Shown: positions 1 to 6,333 of the stretch, in pieces
How positions within the stretch are numbered: position 1 is the stretch's first letter
Layout: each line of letters begins with the position of its first letter
Origin: an uncultured Bacillus sp.
GTDB taxonomy: Bacteria; Bacillota; Bacilli; Bacillales; Cytobacillaceae
Length of the DNA: 10,346 bases
NCBI GenBank assembly: GCA_937902115.1
Contig: CALGSR010000515.1
Coordinates: 1-10,346 of the forward strand
Reading direction: 5' to 3'
Made by a program: the position numbers and the translations under genes
Notes under the pieces: generated by a model
Database searches by the model: none
The model's input: only the letters and a program-made list of their open reading frames with translations
Told to the model about the DNA's origin: nothing

Positions 1-30
1 CCAATAAATATCGATTGGGTATCTTTTTTT
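1..30. terminator. Probable intrinsic terminator cut by the window edge
   Basis: CCAAT (1-5) pairs with ATTGG (14-18), and the 3' arm continues as GTATC followed by eight T (about 24-30). The 3' arm ATTGGGTATC implies that its 5' partner GATAC lies just before position 1. This is probably the 3' half of a terminator for a plus-strand gene upstream of the window. Only part of the stem is visible, so the call is tentative. Confidence 0.5.
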
Positions 31-327
31 TCAAAAAAATTAAAGTTAATTTAATGATTAATAAATAGATTCTAAACCATTTCCTTTTATGTTATACGAA
101 TTAATTAGAGAAAGGTTTCATTTTCTTAAATTTTTTTTATTAAACTTTTTCTAATTGATTCTCAATTATATTACTAATAATGAAAATAAAACACCCATTA
201 TATCCCTCCTACTAGATAATTCCACCTAGAACGGGAATAACCCTTTCTTTTCTTGAAAATAATCGGTACAATATAAAAGAGATAACGTTTTCATTCATCA
301 TTTAACTTATTTGAATGGGGGATATAA
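31..327. other. AT-rich intergenic stretch without a recognisable gene
   Basis: This stretch is very AT-rich, with short inverted repeats such as AAATTAA-AG-TTAATTT (about 37-52) and AATTGA-TTC-TCAATT (about 153-167). I see no tRNA, riboswitch core or long reading frame. On the minus strand, an AGGAGG-type Shine-Dalgarno sequence precedes a ten-codon frame (166-198), treated as a finding. No convincing sigma-A promoter for the plus-strand gene at 328 was found: TTGAAA (253-258) and TACAAT (267-272) are only 8 bases apart. Confidence 0.6.
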
Positions 328-519
328 ATGGGGGCTTATATAGTAGACTTTCTCATTGTTGCTGGACTTATTATCGGGATTACGGCTATAAACGGGGTAT
401 TAGTCAATGGCTTCGGTGTGAAATTCATTGGAAGAAGACATAAATCCGAGTTTGTTGACAAATCTGCCAGTATACAAACTGGCTGGAAACAAGTCGGCGG
501 CGGTCATAAAGGGAATTAA
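328..519 (+). CDS. Small single-pass membrane protein, function unknown
   Basis: This frame encodes 63 residues. It is probably real because GGGGG about 9 bases upstream of the ATG can serve as a Shine-Dalgarno site, and an intrinsic terminator begins at the stop codon. Residues about 4-28 are hydrophobic (YIVDFLIVAGLIIGITAING) and form one likely membrane segment. A basic stretch KFIGRRHK and a polar, glycine-rich tail ending GGGHKGN follow; by the positive-inside rule the tail would be cytoplasmic. I do not recognise the family. It sits in the same orientation as trpS but is separated from it by the terminator, so it is probably a single-gene transcript. A role in the envelope or in sporulation is possible but not shown. 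Confidence 0.65.
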   Translation: MGAYIVDFLIVAGLIIGITAINGVLVNGFGVKFIGRRHKSEFVDKSASIQTGWKQVGGGHKGN

Positions 520-548
520 AAAACGATCTCTGTGAGATCGTTTTTTTT
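520..548 (+). terminator. Intrinsic terminator of the 63-residue gene
   Basis: AAAACGATCTC (520-530), loop TGT, GAGATCGTTTT (534-544) form a perfect 11-bp stem that runs into eight T (541-548). It starts directly after the stop codon at 517-519 and isolates this gene from trpS. Confidence 0.93.
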
Positions 549-585
549 AATTCCTATCATCTAAATAAGAGCAAGCCCGCCCAAC

Positions 586-614
586 TTGCTAATTATAGGG
601 AAATTTCTTATAAT
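586..614 (+). promoter_or_regulatory. Sigma-A-type promoter of trpS
   Basis: TTGCTA (586-591) and a perfect TATAAT (609-614) are separated by exactly 17 bases. The predicted start near 621 gives a leader of about 90 nt, too short for a canonical T-box, and I see no T-box sequence (AGGGTGGNACCGCG-like) between 550 and 710. A second -10-like TACAAT lies at 653-658 without a good -35. Confidence 0.65.
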
Positions 615-710
615 CCGTAGAAGTGATATTTATCGATGCTATGAAAATGTAGTACAATAAAGAAAATAGATTTACATAGAGTTTGTTGATAGTTTGGAGG
701 ATATGTAAAA

Positions 711-1700
711 ATGAAAACGATTTTTTCCGGTATTCAGCCAAGCGGGACAATTACGCTTGGAAATTACATTGGAGCACTAAGACAATTTGTTGAATTACAG
801 GACGAATATAACTGTTATTTTTGTATTGTTGACCAACATGCGATAACCGTTCCTCAAGATCCGGTTGTACTAAGAAAGAATATCCGTTCTTTAGCTGCTT
901 TGTATGTAGCTGTTGGCATCGATCCAGAAAAGGCTACTTTATTTATTCAATCAGAGGTTCCGGCACATGCACAGGCAGCCTGGATGATGCAATGTATCAG
1001 CTACATCGGTGAGTTGGAACGGATGACACAGTTTAAAGATAAGTCAGCAGGGAAAGATGCCGTTTCAGCCGCTCTTTTAACCTATCCGCCGCTAATGGTT
1101 GCTGATATTCTTTTATACAGTGCGGATCTTGTCCCTGTCGGTGAGGATCAAAAGCAACATTTGGAACTGACTCGTGATTTAGCAGAGCGTTTCAATAAAA
1201 AATACAATGATATTTTCACCATTCCTGAAGTAAGAATTCCAAAAGTTGGAGCACGCATCATGTCACTGCAGGATCCAACGAAAAAAATGAGTAAATCGGA
1301 TCCAAATCAAAAGGCATTTATCTCGATGCTTGATGATGCAAAACAAATTGAAAAGAAAATCAAAAGTGCTGTTACTGATTCAGATGGTATCGTTAAATTT
1401 GATATTGAAAATAAACCGGGTGTATCGAATCTGCTCTCAATTTACTCCATTTTCTCAGAAAAAACCGTAGCAGAACTAGAGGCTGAATATGAAGGAAAAG
1501 GATATGGGGCATTCAAGGGGGACCTTGCTCAAATCCTGATTGAAGCATTTTCACCCATTCAAGCAAAATATCATGAGTTAATGGAATCAAGTAAATTAGA
1601 CGATATTCTCGATCATGGAGCTGAAAAAGCAAATACCGTTGCAAATAAAATGCTTAAAAAAATGGAAAGAGCGATGGGCTTAGGCCGAAAACGGAGATAA
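711..1700 (+). CDS. trpS: Tryptophan--tRNA ligase
   Basis: This is a class Ic aminoacyl-tRNA synthetase that charges tRNA-Trp with tryptophan using ATP, as a cytoplasmic homodimer. The 329 residues match the usual bacterial TrpRS length and closely resemble the Geobacillus stearothermophilus enzyme as I remember it. The HIGH-type signature is PSGTITLGNY (residues 10-19, with TLGN at 15-18). The KMSKS loop is at 192-196 within KKMSKSDPN. Asp132 in MVADILLY corresponds to the tryptophan-recognition aspartate. The C-terminus ends in basic residues (GLGRKRR), as in relatives. GGAGG at 696-700 lies 10 bases before the ATG. The gene has its own promoter and is convergent with yjbA. B. subtilis trpS is, to my knowledge, T-box regulated; no such leader is visible here. 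Confidence 0.98.
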   Translation: MKTIFSGIQPSGTITLGNYIGALRQFVELQDEYNCYFCIVDQHAITVPQDPVVLRKNIRSLAALYVAVGIDPEKATLFIQSEVPAHAQAAWMMQCISYIGELERMTQFKDKSAGKDAVSAALLTYPPLMVADILLYSADLVPVGEDQKQHLELTRDLAERFNKKYNDIFTIPEVRIPKVGARIMSLQDPTKKMSKSDPNQKAFISMLDDAKQIEKKIKSAVTDSDGIVKFDIENKPGVSNLLSIYSIFSEKTVAELEAEYEGKGYGAFKGDLAQILIEAFSPIQAKYHELMESSKLDDILDHGAEKANTVANKMLKKMERAMGLGRKRR

Positions 1701-1702
1701 TA

Positions 1703-1832
1703 AGAAAAGCGGAAGCGCCTTGAACAGCTCCGACAAACACAAGACGAGCCGGCATGAAGGCTGTTCTTTAGTAGCCTTCCTGACGGATTGGCTTGTGACC
1801 TCGAGGAGCTAGGCGCTGGAGCTGGACAATAG
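1703..1832. repeat. Palindromic Bacillaceae-type intergenic repeat
   Basis: About 130 bases of nested inverted repeats begin three bases after the trpS stop. AGCGCCT (1714-1720) pairs with AGGCGCT (1811-1817), AGCTCC (1726-1731) with GGAGCT (1805-1810), CACAAG (1738-1743) with CTTGTG (1792-1797), and GAAGGCT (1756-1762) with AGCCTTC (1773-1779) around a 10-base loop. Transcribed on either strand, the element would form one long branched hairpin. The edges (AGAAAAGCGGAAGCGCC and GGCGCTGGAGCTGGACA) match a repeat I remember as abundant between genes in Bacillus relatives. It encodes nothing credible. Whether it is a non-autonomous mobile element or a structured RNA is not known to me. Confidence 0.75.
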
Positions 1833-1858
1833 AAAAGCGGAAGCGCCTTGGACAATAG
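1831..1858. repeat. Collapsed second copy of the intergenic repeat
   Basis: AGAAAAGCGGAAGCGCCTTG (1831-1850) is identical over 20 bases to 1703-1722, the 5' edge of the full copy. It runs straight into TTGGACAATAG (1848-1858), matching the 3' edge CTGGACAATAG (1822-1832) in 10 of 11 bases. The piece therefore looks like the two ends of the repeat with the centre deleted, in tandem with the complete copy. Confidence 0.7.
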
Positions 1859-1860
1859 GA

Positions 1861-1891
1861 AAAAGAGCGGAGAATGATTCTCCGCTCTTTT
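1861..1891. terminator. Bidirectional terminator between trpS and yjbA
   Basis: AAAAGAGCGGAGAA (1861-1874) pairs perfectly with TTCTCCGCTCTTTT (1878-1891) around the loop TGA. The stem is followed by T on the plus strand, and on the minus strand the A-rich 5' arm gives the U-tract. It lies between two convergent genes, and its right arm touches the first base of the yjbA stop codon (1891-1893). Confidence 0.9.
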
Positions 1892-2640
1892 TAATTCACT
1901 TTATGACCATGTTCCATATCCCAAAGTTTTTCAAAAAACGGCTGTCCTTTAATGATATTCTCACAAAAACTTTCATGTTTACTGCCCCAGCCTGCTTTTG
2001 ATTCTTCATACAGCTGTTCCCACGCTTCATCAAAGTCTAAATGCTGAATCATTTGATATAAATCCGGTCTCCACTCTGTGTACCAGTATCTTACTTCAGC
2101 AACATTCTTCGATGAGTATAATTGATCGAGTGCCATGAATAAAAGCTGTTTTAGCTGTCTCTCTTTACGTGTCAGTCCACTCATCAAACTTGGCTGTGGC
2201 GAAAGAATATGGAATTCCTTCATTTGCTTCTGTCCAGGAGTAAAGGAAAAATGAACCGGTTCCTGGCCTTCCAACATTTCAAATGCCAGCTGCTCTTGAC
2301 GCGGAATGAGTCTGCTTTTACGTATCGGGATCGTATACCCAATCGTGTCAATTGCCAGTATTCCTTCTCCGTCTGATATAACAAAGCAGTAATCGAGCTG
2401 GCAACGCTCATGATTTTTTCGTAAAAATGCCTTTTGATAAATTTCATCTAATAATTCCTTTGGAAGTTCTGCTAAGTCGTTTTCTATGTAGTTAAAAAGA
2501 ACAGGGTCTATTTTCAATAAAGGTACTTGGTCAAGTAGTTCAACGCCATCATCTTTACGCCATTCATGAAAAAAGCATACATTATATCCATTCTCTTCCC
2601 CTTCAAACCAGTTAACCCACACATCATGTAGATACAACAT
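1891..2640 (-). CDS. yjbA: YjbA family protein (DUF3603), function unknown
   Basis: The 249-residue protein closely matches B. subtilis YjbA as I remember it. It shares the start MLYLHDVWVNWFEGEENGYN, the central GYTIPIRKSRLIPRQEQ, the segment GLTRKERQLKQLLFMALDQL and the C-terminal GQPFFEKLWDME. There is no signal peptide or membrane segment, so it is probably cytoplasmic. It is rich in tryptophan and acidic residues and shows no catalytic motif I can name. A GTGAGGGG Shine-Dalgarno site lies about 8 bases upstream of the ATG. The neighbours are conserved: trpS convergent on one side, yjaZ upstream on the same strand, 187 bases away. In B. subtilis the app oligopeptide permease operon separates yjbA from yjaZ; here it is absent. 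Confidence 0.93.
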   Translation of the reverse strand: MLYLHDVWVNWFEGEENGYNVCFFHEWRKDDGVELLDQVPLLKIDPVLFNYIENDLAELPKELLDEIYQKAFLRKNHERCQLDYCFVISDGEGILAIDTIGYTIPIRKSRLIPRQEQLAFEMLEGQEPVHFSFTPGQKQMKEFHILSPQPSLMSGLTRKERQLKQLLFMALDQLYSSKNVAEVRYWYTEWRPDLYQMIQHLDFDEAWEQLYEESKAGWGSKHESFCENIIKGQPFFEKLWDMEHGHKVN

Positions 2641-2757
2641 TTATTAACCCCTCACTTCAACTAACTATTTGTCAATCAGTATAGGCAGATGGGTGTTAAA
2701 TTATTCCTAAAAGTGTGCTTTCATCCATTTAATTTTCCTGATTTTCTCAGATGAAAT

Positions 2758-2792
2758 GTAAGGAGGAAAGCTCCTTTCGAGACCCTCCCTTT
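2758..2792. repeat. Stem-loop in the yjaZ-yjbA spacer
   Basis: In the 187-base gap, AAGGAGG (about 2760-2766) can pair with the CCTCCCTT region (about 2784-2791), with an inner GGAAAG/CTTTC stem around CTC. It has no U-tract on the minus strand, so it is a weak terminator candidate for yjaZ; it could equally be a leader structure of yjbA. Nothing else stands out in this gap. Confidence 0.35.
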
Positions 2793-2827
2793 ATAAAAAG
2801 AAACAAGATTTTTTTAAAGATTAGCCA

Positions 2828-3592
2828 TCAAAACGGGAAAGGGATATCCTCCGCCTTAAGGGTAAAAGAATCCTGTATTGTCCATGATTTCCTCTCTTTT
2901 TGGTTCATGACTAATTGGTAGCCAATCGCATAACCCAGCAGTTCGGGGTACCTCCCGAGCCCATACAGCAGTCTGTCGTGAAGAGGATGCGTTCGTTTAA
3001 TTGTAAGATGGTCCATAATCACTTCTTTCCAATAATAGGCTAATTCCTCCTTTGAATAGAAGGTAGTCCATTTTGCATTGAAATCAGAACCGCAATACTT
3101 CGTTACGGCAAATTCAGCGAACCCCTCAATTACTATAGAATCCAAGAGTGTATAATCCTCCATCTGCTTCTGGCATCTGTTAAGACGGCATACATGATGG
3201 TATTCATGTATAATCAATGCCTCTAGTTCCTTTCTATTCTTTAGATCATTTAGAAAAAGAAACATTTTGTCTTTGAAAGAAACACCTGATTTTGCCGGTT
3301 CGGTTTCGTTTTGCCGTCTGTTTTTCGGAAAAATATAAACTGGGATATCAGGTCCACCCCATAGTTTCTGATAATGCTCATAGATATTCTTCGCTTTAAG
3401 CCATGTCTCCTTCTTGATTAACTCCCGAAAAGTATTCATTGCCATTCTGCCGGGACGGTACATGCCATAACGAAGCAAATATCGATACAATTCGCCGGGC
3501 GCCTCTACTTCAGAAGAAAGCAGTTTCCGGCATAGCTTTTCCGGATCGTAAAAATCTTTCTCCAGCCATTCATCTGTACGTTCAATCCCCAT
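2828..3592 (-). CDS. yjaZ: YjaZ-like putative zinc metalloprotease (DUF2268)
   Basis: The protein has 254 residues and a gluzincin-type HExxH motif, HEYHH at residues 129-133 (in LIIHEYHHVCRL). A downstream VIEGFAE places Glu156 as a likely third zinc ligand, with Glu160 close by. This layout fits the DUF2268 family of predicted Zn-dependent proteases to which B. subtilis YjaZ belongs. There is no clear signal peptide or membrane helix, so a cytoplasmic (or, if sporulation-expressed, forespore or mother-cell) location is likely. AAAGGAGG (3600-3607) lies 7 bases before the ATG. fabF lies upstream on the same strand but ends in a terminator, so yjaZ probably has its own promoter; a sigma-G/F-like sequence is discussed as a finding. 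Substrate and role are unknown. Confidence 0.88.
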   Translation of the reverse strand: MGIERTDEWLEKDFYDPEKLCRKLLSSEVEAPGELYRYLLRYGMYRPGRMAMNTFRELIKKETWLKAKNIYEHYQKLWGGPDIPVYIFPKNRRQNETEPAKSGVSFKDKMFLFLNDLKNRKELEALIIHEYHHVCRLNRCQKQMEDYTLLDSIVIEGFAEFAVTKYCGSDFNAKWTTFYSKEELAYYWKEVIMDHLTIKRTHPLHDRLLYGLGRYPELLGYAIGYQLVMNQKERKSWTIQDSFTLKAEDIPFPF

Positions 3593-3663
3593 ATTCCCGC
3601 CTCCTTTACCGATAACGTATGAAAGGAATCCAAATTTTGTTATCAGAAGCGAACTTTTACAAC

Positions 3664-3696
3664 AAAAAAGAGACTGCTTCAGCAGCCTCTTTTTTA
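3664..3696 (-). terminator. Terminator of the fabH-fabF operon
   Basis: On the minus strand, immediately after the fabF stop codon (3698-3700), AAAAAGAGGCTGCT pairs with AGCAGTCTCTTTTTT through CTGCT/AGCAG and GAG/CTC with one mismatch and a two-base loop, ending in six T. It separates fabF from yjaZ. Confidence 0.88.
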
Positions 3697-3697
3697 A

Positions 3698-4930
3698 TTA
3701 CTCATATTTTTTAAAGACAATCGTAGCATTATGTCCGCCAAAGCCAAGAGAAGTACTCATAGCCGTTTTAATTTCCTGCTTTCTTGCCTCGTTTGGAACA
3801 TAATCTAAGTCACAATCCGGATCAGGGGTTACATAATTGATCGTAGGTGGAATGATCCCTTCTTTAATAGCTTGTACAGAAAAAATAGCTTCCACTCCGC
3901 CTGCAGCCCCTAGTAAGTGGCCTGTCATTGATTTAGTAGAACTGATTGCAAGCTTACTAGCATGCTCAGCAAAAACTTCCTTCATCGCAGCTGTTTCAAA
4001 TTTATCATTATAAGCTGTACTTGTTCCATGTGCATTGACATAATCAATTTCATTCGTTTCAAGCCCGCCGTCCTTGATTGCCATTTTCATTGCGCGCGCA
4101 CCGCCTGCAGGAGCCGGAGCTGTAATATGATAGGCGTCACCAGTTGAACCATAGCCAACGATTTCAGCATAGATTTTCGCTCCGCGTGCCATTGCATGTT
4201 CCAATTCTTCTAAAACTAGAATTCCCGCACCTTCCCCGAGAATAAAACCATCCCTGTCTGCATCAAATGGACGGCATGCTGTTTGCGGATCCGGATTTGT
4301 ACTTAATGCCGTATTGGCACAAAAGCCGGCAATGGACATTCTAGTGATTGGTGCCTCAGCACCTCCGGTAACCATGGCAATCGCATCACCACGCTGAATC
4401 ACTTTGAATGCATCTCCAATTGAGTTGGTACCGGTCGCACATGCTGTAACGGTACATGAGTTAAATCCTCTTGCACCAAGTGTGATCGATACTTGACCAG
4501 TTGCCATATCCGGAATTAGCATTGGAACAAAGAATGGACTTACTCTACGGTAGCCTTTTTCTAAGAACGTTTCGAACTGATTCTCAAATGTTTCCATCCC
4601 GCCAATACCTGAACCAATCCAGACACCGATTCGTTCTGAATTTTCCTCTGTAATTTCTAATCCTGCATCCTTAACTGCCATAACGGATGCAGCTACGGCA
4701 AATTGCGTAAAGCGATCCATTTTCCGTGCATCTTTTTTCGTCATAAATAACGTCGGATCGAAATCTTTTACCTCAGCAGCCACTTTTGCCGGAAAATCAT
4801 CGGCATTCACTCTTGTTAATGGTCCAATTCCCAAAACTCCCTGAATCGCATTGTTCCAAGTCGTTTCAGCATCATTGCCAAGCGGCGTGACAGCTCCAAC
4901 CCCCGTAACTACAACTCTTCGCTTTTCCAT
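3698..4930 (-). CDS. fabF: 3-oxoacyl-[acyl-carrier-protein] synthase II
   Basis: This condensing enzyme of type II fatty acid synthesis elongates acyl-ACP with malonyl-ACP in the cytoplasm and contributes to temperature control of membrane composition. The 410 residues are the usual length for KAS II. The thiolase-fold catalytic set is complete: nucleophile Cys164 in VTACATGTNS, His301 in NAHGTST, Lys333 in SSTKSMTGH and His338 in TGHLLGAAGG. The N-terminus RRVVVTGVGAVTPLG and the C-terminal SLGFGGHNAT are typical. AAGGAG lies about 10 bases before the ATG. It is downstream of fabH in the same direction, 236 bases away, and presumably co-transcribed from the fabH promoter, although the spacer carries a hairpin-rich repeat. 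It ends at a strong terminator. Confidence 0.98.
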   Translation of the reverse strand: MEKRRVVVTGVGAVTPLGNDAETTWNNAIQGVLGIGPLTRVNADDFPAKVAAEVKDFDPTLFMTKKDARKMDRFTQFAVAASVMAVKDAGLEITEENSERIGVWIGSGIGGMETFENQFETFLEKGYRRVSPFFVPMLIPDMATGQVSITLGARGFNSCTVTACATGTNSIGDAFKVIQRGDAIAMVTGGAEAPITRMSIAGFCANTALSTNPDPQTACRPFDADRDGFILGEGAGILVLEELEHAMARGAKIYAEIVGYGSTGDAYHITAPAPAGGARAMKMAIKDGGLETNEIDYVNAHGTSTAYNDKFETAAMKEVFAEHASKLAISSTKSMTGHLLGAAGGVEAIFSVQAIKEGIIPPTINYVTPDPDCDLDYVPNEARKQEIKTAMSTSLGFGGHNATIVFKKYE

Positions 4931-4956
4931 TCAAAAACATCTCCTTCTAACCTATA

Positions 4957-5145
4957 TCAAATTCGCCCCGCCGAATTTGCGCCCGGACTTTTCTCGAGCT
5001 TGCTCGAGAAAATACCGTTAAAAAATCCGAGGCATCCGCCGGAGGCTTACCTTTATTCAGCCGGGGTTTGAACCCCCACTGAATTGAAATATCATTTGCA
5101 TTCATCCCCCACTTTTAGAAGTCGAGGACTTCTGCTGAATGAAGT
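4957..5145. repeat. Hairpin-rich intergenic repeat inside the fabH-fabF operon
   Basis: Four consecutive inverted repeats fill the spacer. AAATTCG (4959-4965) pairs with CGAATTT (4972-4978). TTTTCTCGAGC (4989-4999) pairs with GCTCGAGAAAA (5002-5012). ATTCAG plus GGGGTT (5055-5068) pair with AACCCC plus CTGAAT (5071-5084). AGAAGTC (5117-5123) pairs with GACTTCT (5127-5133). The stretch from about 5030 to 5145 resembles a repeat I recall in other Bacillaceae intergenic regions. It contains no reading frame. None of the hairpins ends in a U-tract on the minus strand, so it is not an obvious terminator. Possible identities are a non-autonomous IS200/IS605-like remnant or an mRNA-processing element. 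Confidence 0.7.
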
Positions 5146-5166
5146 TAGCTCCTTAATGAATTAAGA

Positions 5167-6099
5167 TTAACGTCCCCAGCGCAGGGCAATAGCTCCCCAT
5201 GTCAATCCTCCACCAAAGCCTACCATTACAATCACATCATCATCCTTGATTTTACCTGCTTCAACTTCCTCTGCCAAAGCGATTGGAATAGAAGATGAAG
5301 ACGTATTTCCATATTTTTTAATCGTTTTCGACATTTTTTCATCAGGCAAACCTAACCGTTGGCGGGATGCCTCCATAATACGGATATTGGCTTGATGCGG
5401 GATAAGGAAATCAACATCTTCCTTTTTCAGTCCGGCTTTTTCAATAACATTTACACTGCTATCAGCCATTTGGCGCACGGCAAATTTAAAGACTTCCCTG
5501 CCATTCATAATAATATACTCATCCTGATATAAATGCTTTGCACCGGCACCATTAGCACCAAGCTCAAACGACAAAATTCCGCGTCCCTCCGACACTTTTC
5601 CCATTACAACTGCACCGGCACCATCACCAAACAGGACAGCTGTATTCCGATCTTTCCAGTCCGTAATTTTTGAAAGCTTTTCAACACCTACTACGAGTAC
5701 ATGCTTATATGCTCCGCTTTCAATAAATTGCTTTGCCGTTACCACCCCATACATAAATCCGGCACAAGCTGCCCCTACATCCATTGCAGCAGCTCTTGAT
5801 GCGCCCAAACGCTCCTGGATGGTACAAGCAATTGATGGAAATGGAGTATCTGCTGTAACAGTCGCAACGATAATTAAATCAATATCTTCAGCAGTTAGAT
5901 TTGCATTCTCTAATGCTTTTACAGCGGCATCATAGGCCATATCAGATGTTTTTGTTGTATCATCTGCAATTCTGCGCTCTTCAATCCCCGTTCTCGTACG
6001 AATCCATTCATCATTGGTATCGACTATTTTTTCTAAATCAAAATTGGTTAAGATTTTTTCGGGTAAGTATCTCCCAATTCCTAAAATTCCAGCGTTCAT
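5167..6099 (-). CDS. fabH: 3-oxoacyl-[acyl-carrier-protein] synthase III
   Basis: FabH starts fatty acid synthesis by condensing a short acyl-CoA primer (branched primers in bacilli) with malonyl-ACP. The protein has 310 residues, the family norm. The catalytic triad is visible: Cys112 in DVGAACAGFMYG, His235 in IPHQANIRI and Asn265 in YGNTSSSSIP. The N-terminal ILGIGRYLPE and the DTNDEWIRTRTGI substrate-entry segment (28-39) are classic. AAAGGAG (6109-6115) lies 9 bases before the ATG. It is the first gene of the fabH-fabF unit, corresponding to fabHA of B. subtilis by position, and a FapR-like operator lies about 85 bases upstream. A second fabH (fabHB-like) elsewhere in the genome is possible. 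Confidence 0.98.
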   Translation of the reverse strand: MNAGILGIGRYLPEKILTNFDLEKIVDTNDEWIRTRTGIEERRIADDTTKTSDMAYDAAVKALENANLTAEDIDLIIVATVTADTPFPSIACTIQERLGASRAAAMDVGAACAGFMYGVVTAKQFIESGAYKHVLVVGVEKLSKITDWKDRNTAVLFGDGAGAVVMGKVSEGRGILSFELGANGAGAKHLYQDEYIIMNGREVFKFAVRQMADSSVNVIEKAGLKKEDVDFLIPHQANIRIMEASRQRLGLPDEKMSKTIKKYGNTSSSSIPIALAEEVEAGKIKDDDVIVMVGFGGGLTWGAIALRWGR

Positions 6100-6167
6100 T
6101 CTATCCAGCTCCTTTATAGTCCTTCTATTATAATAGAATTCAATGGCTTATTCTTCTTTACTAGTCC

Positions 6168-6201
6168 ATTATATTAGTAAATGTTATGACTTGGTACTAA
6201 T
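6168..6201 (-). promoter_or_regulatory. FapR-like operator with overlapping -10 upstream of fabH
   Basis: On the minus strand TTAGTACCAAGTCATAA (6184-6200) is 17 bases long and partly palindromic, with a left half that fits the FapR site (TTAGTACC-type) as I remember it. The surrounding DNA also contains a perfect 7-bp inverted repeat, ATTAGTA (6173-6179) and TACTAAT (6195-6201), 15 bases apart. TATAAT (minus, 6168-6173) is a candidate -10, though no good -35 lies 17 bases upstream; another TATAAT is at 6127-6132. FapR represses fab genes and is released by malonyl-CoA, which would suit this operon. Confidence 0.55.
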
Positions 6202-6333
6202 TTTAGCAAAAAACAGAGTGCCTACGCAACATTATTTAAAATTACTACTCCGTCCAGAGAAAAAATTTAAAATGTCCATTCACTTTCTCTCAATTCCTCA
6301 TAGTTTAATAAGAGGTAAAGGGAGGTTGGAAAA

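Noticed and set aside
1613..1855. 80-codon minus-strand frame across the trpS end and the repeat
   Set aside because: It runs antisense to trpS and through the palindromic repeat, with no ribosome site or family signature.
2220..2447. 75-codon frame on the minus strand inside yjbA
   Set aside because: It overlaps the well-conserved yjbA in another frame and has a low-complexity, non-conserved translation.
3962..4147. 61-codon plus-strand frame opposite fabF
   Set aside because: Antisense shadow of a highly conserved gene, Cys- and Ser-rich, no ribosome site.
4989..5012. Strong hairpin read as a terminator after fabH
   Set aside because: Reading on the minus strand the stem is followed by AAAAGTCC rather than a U-tract, and fabF downstream lacks an obvious separate promoter.
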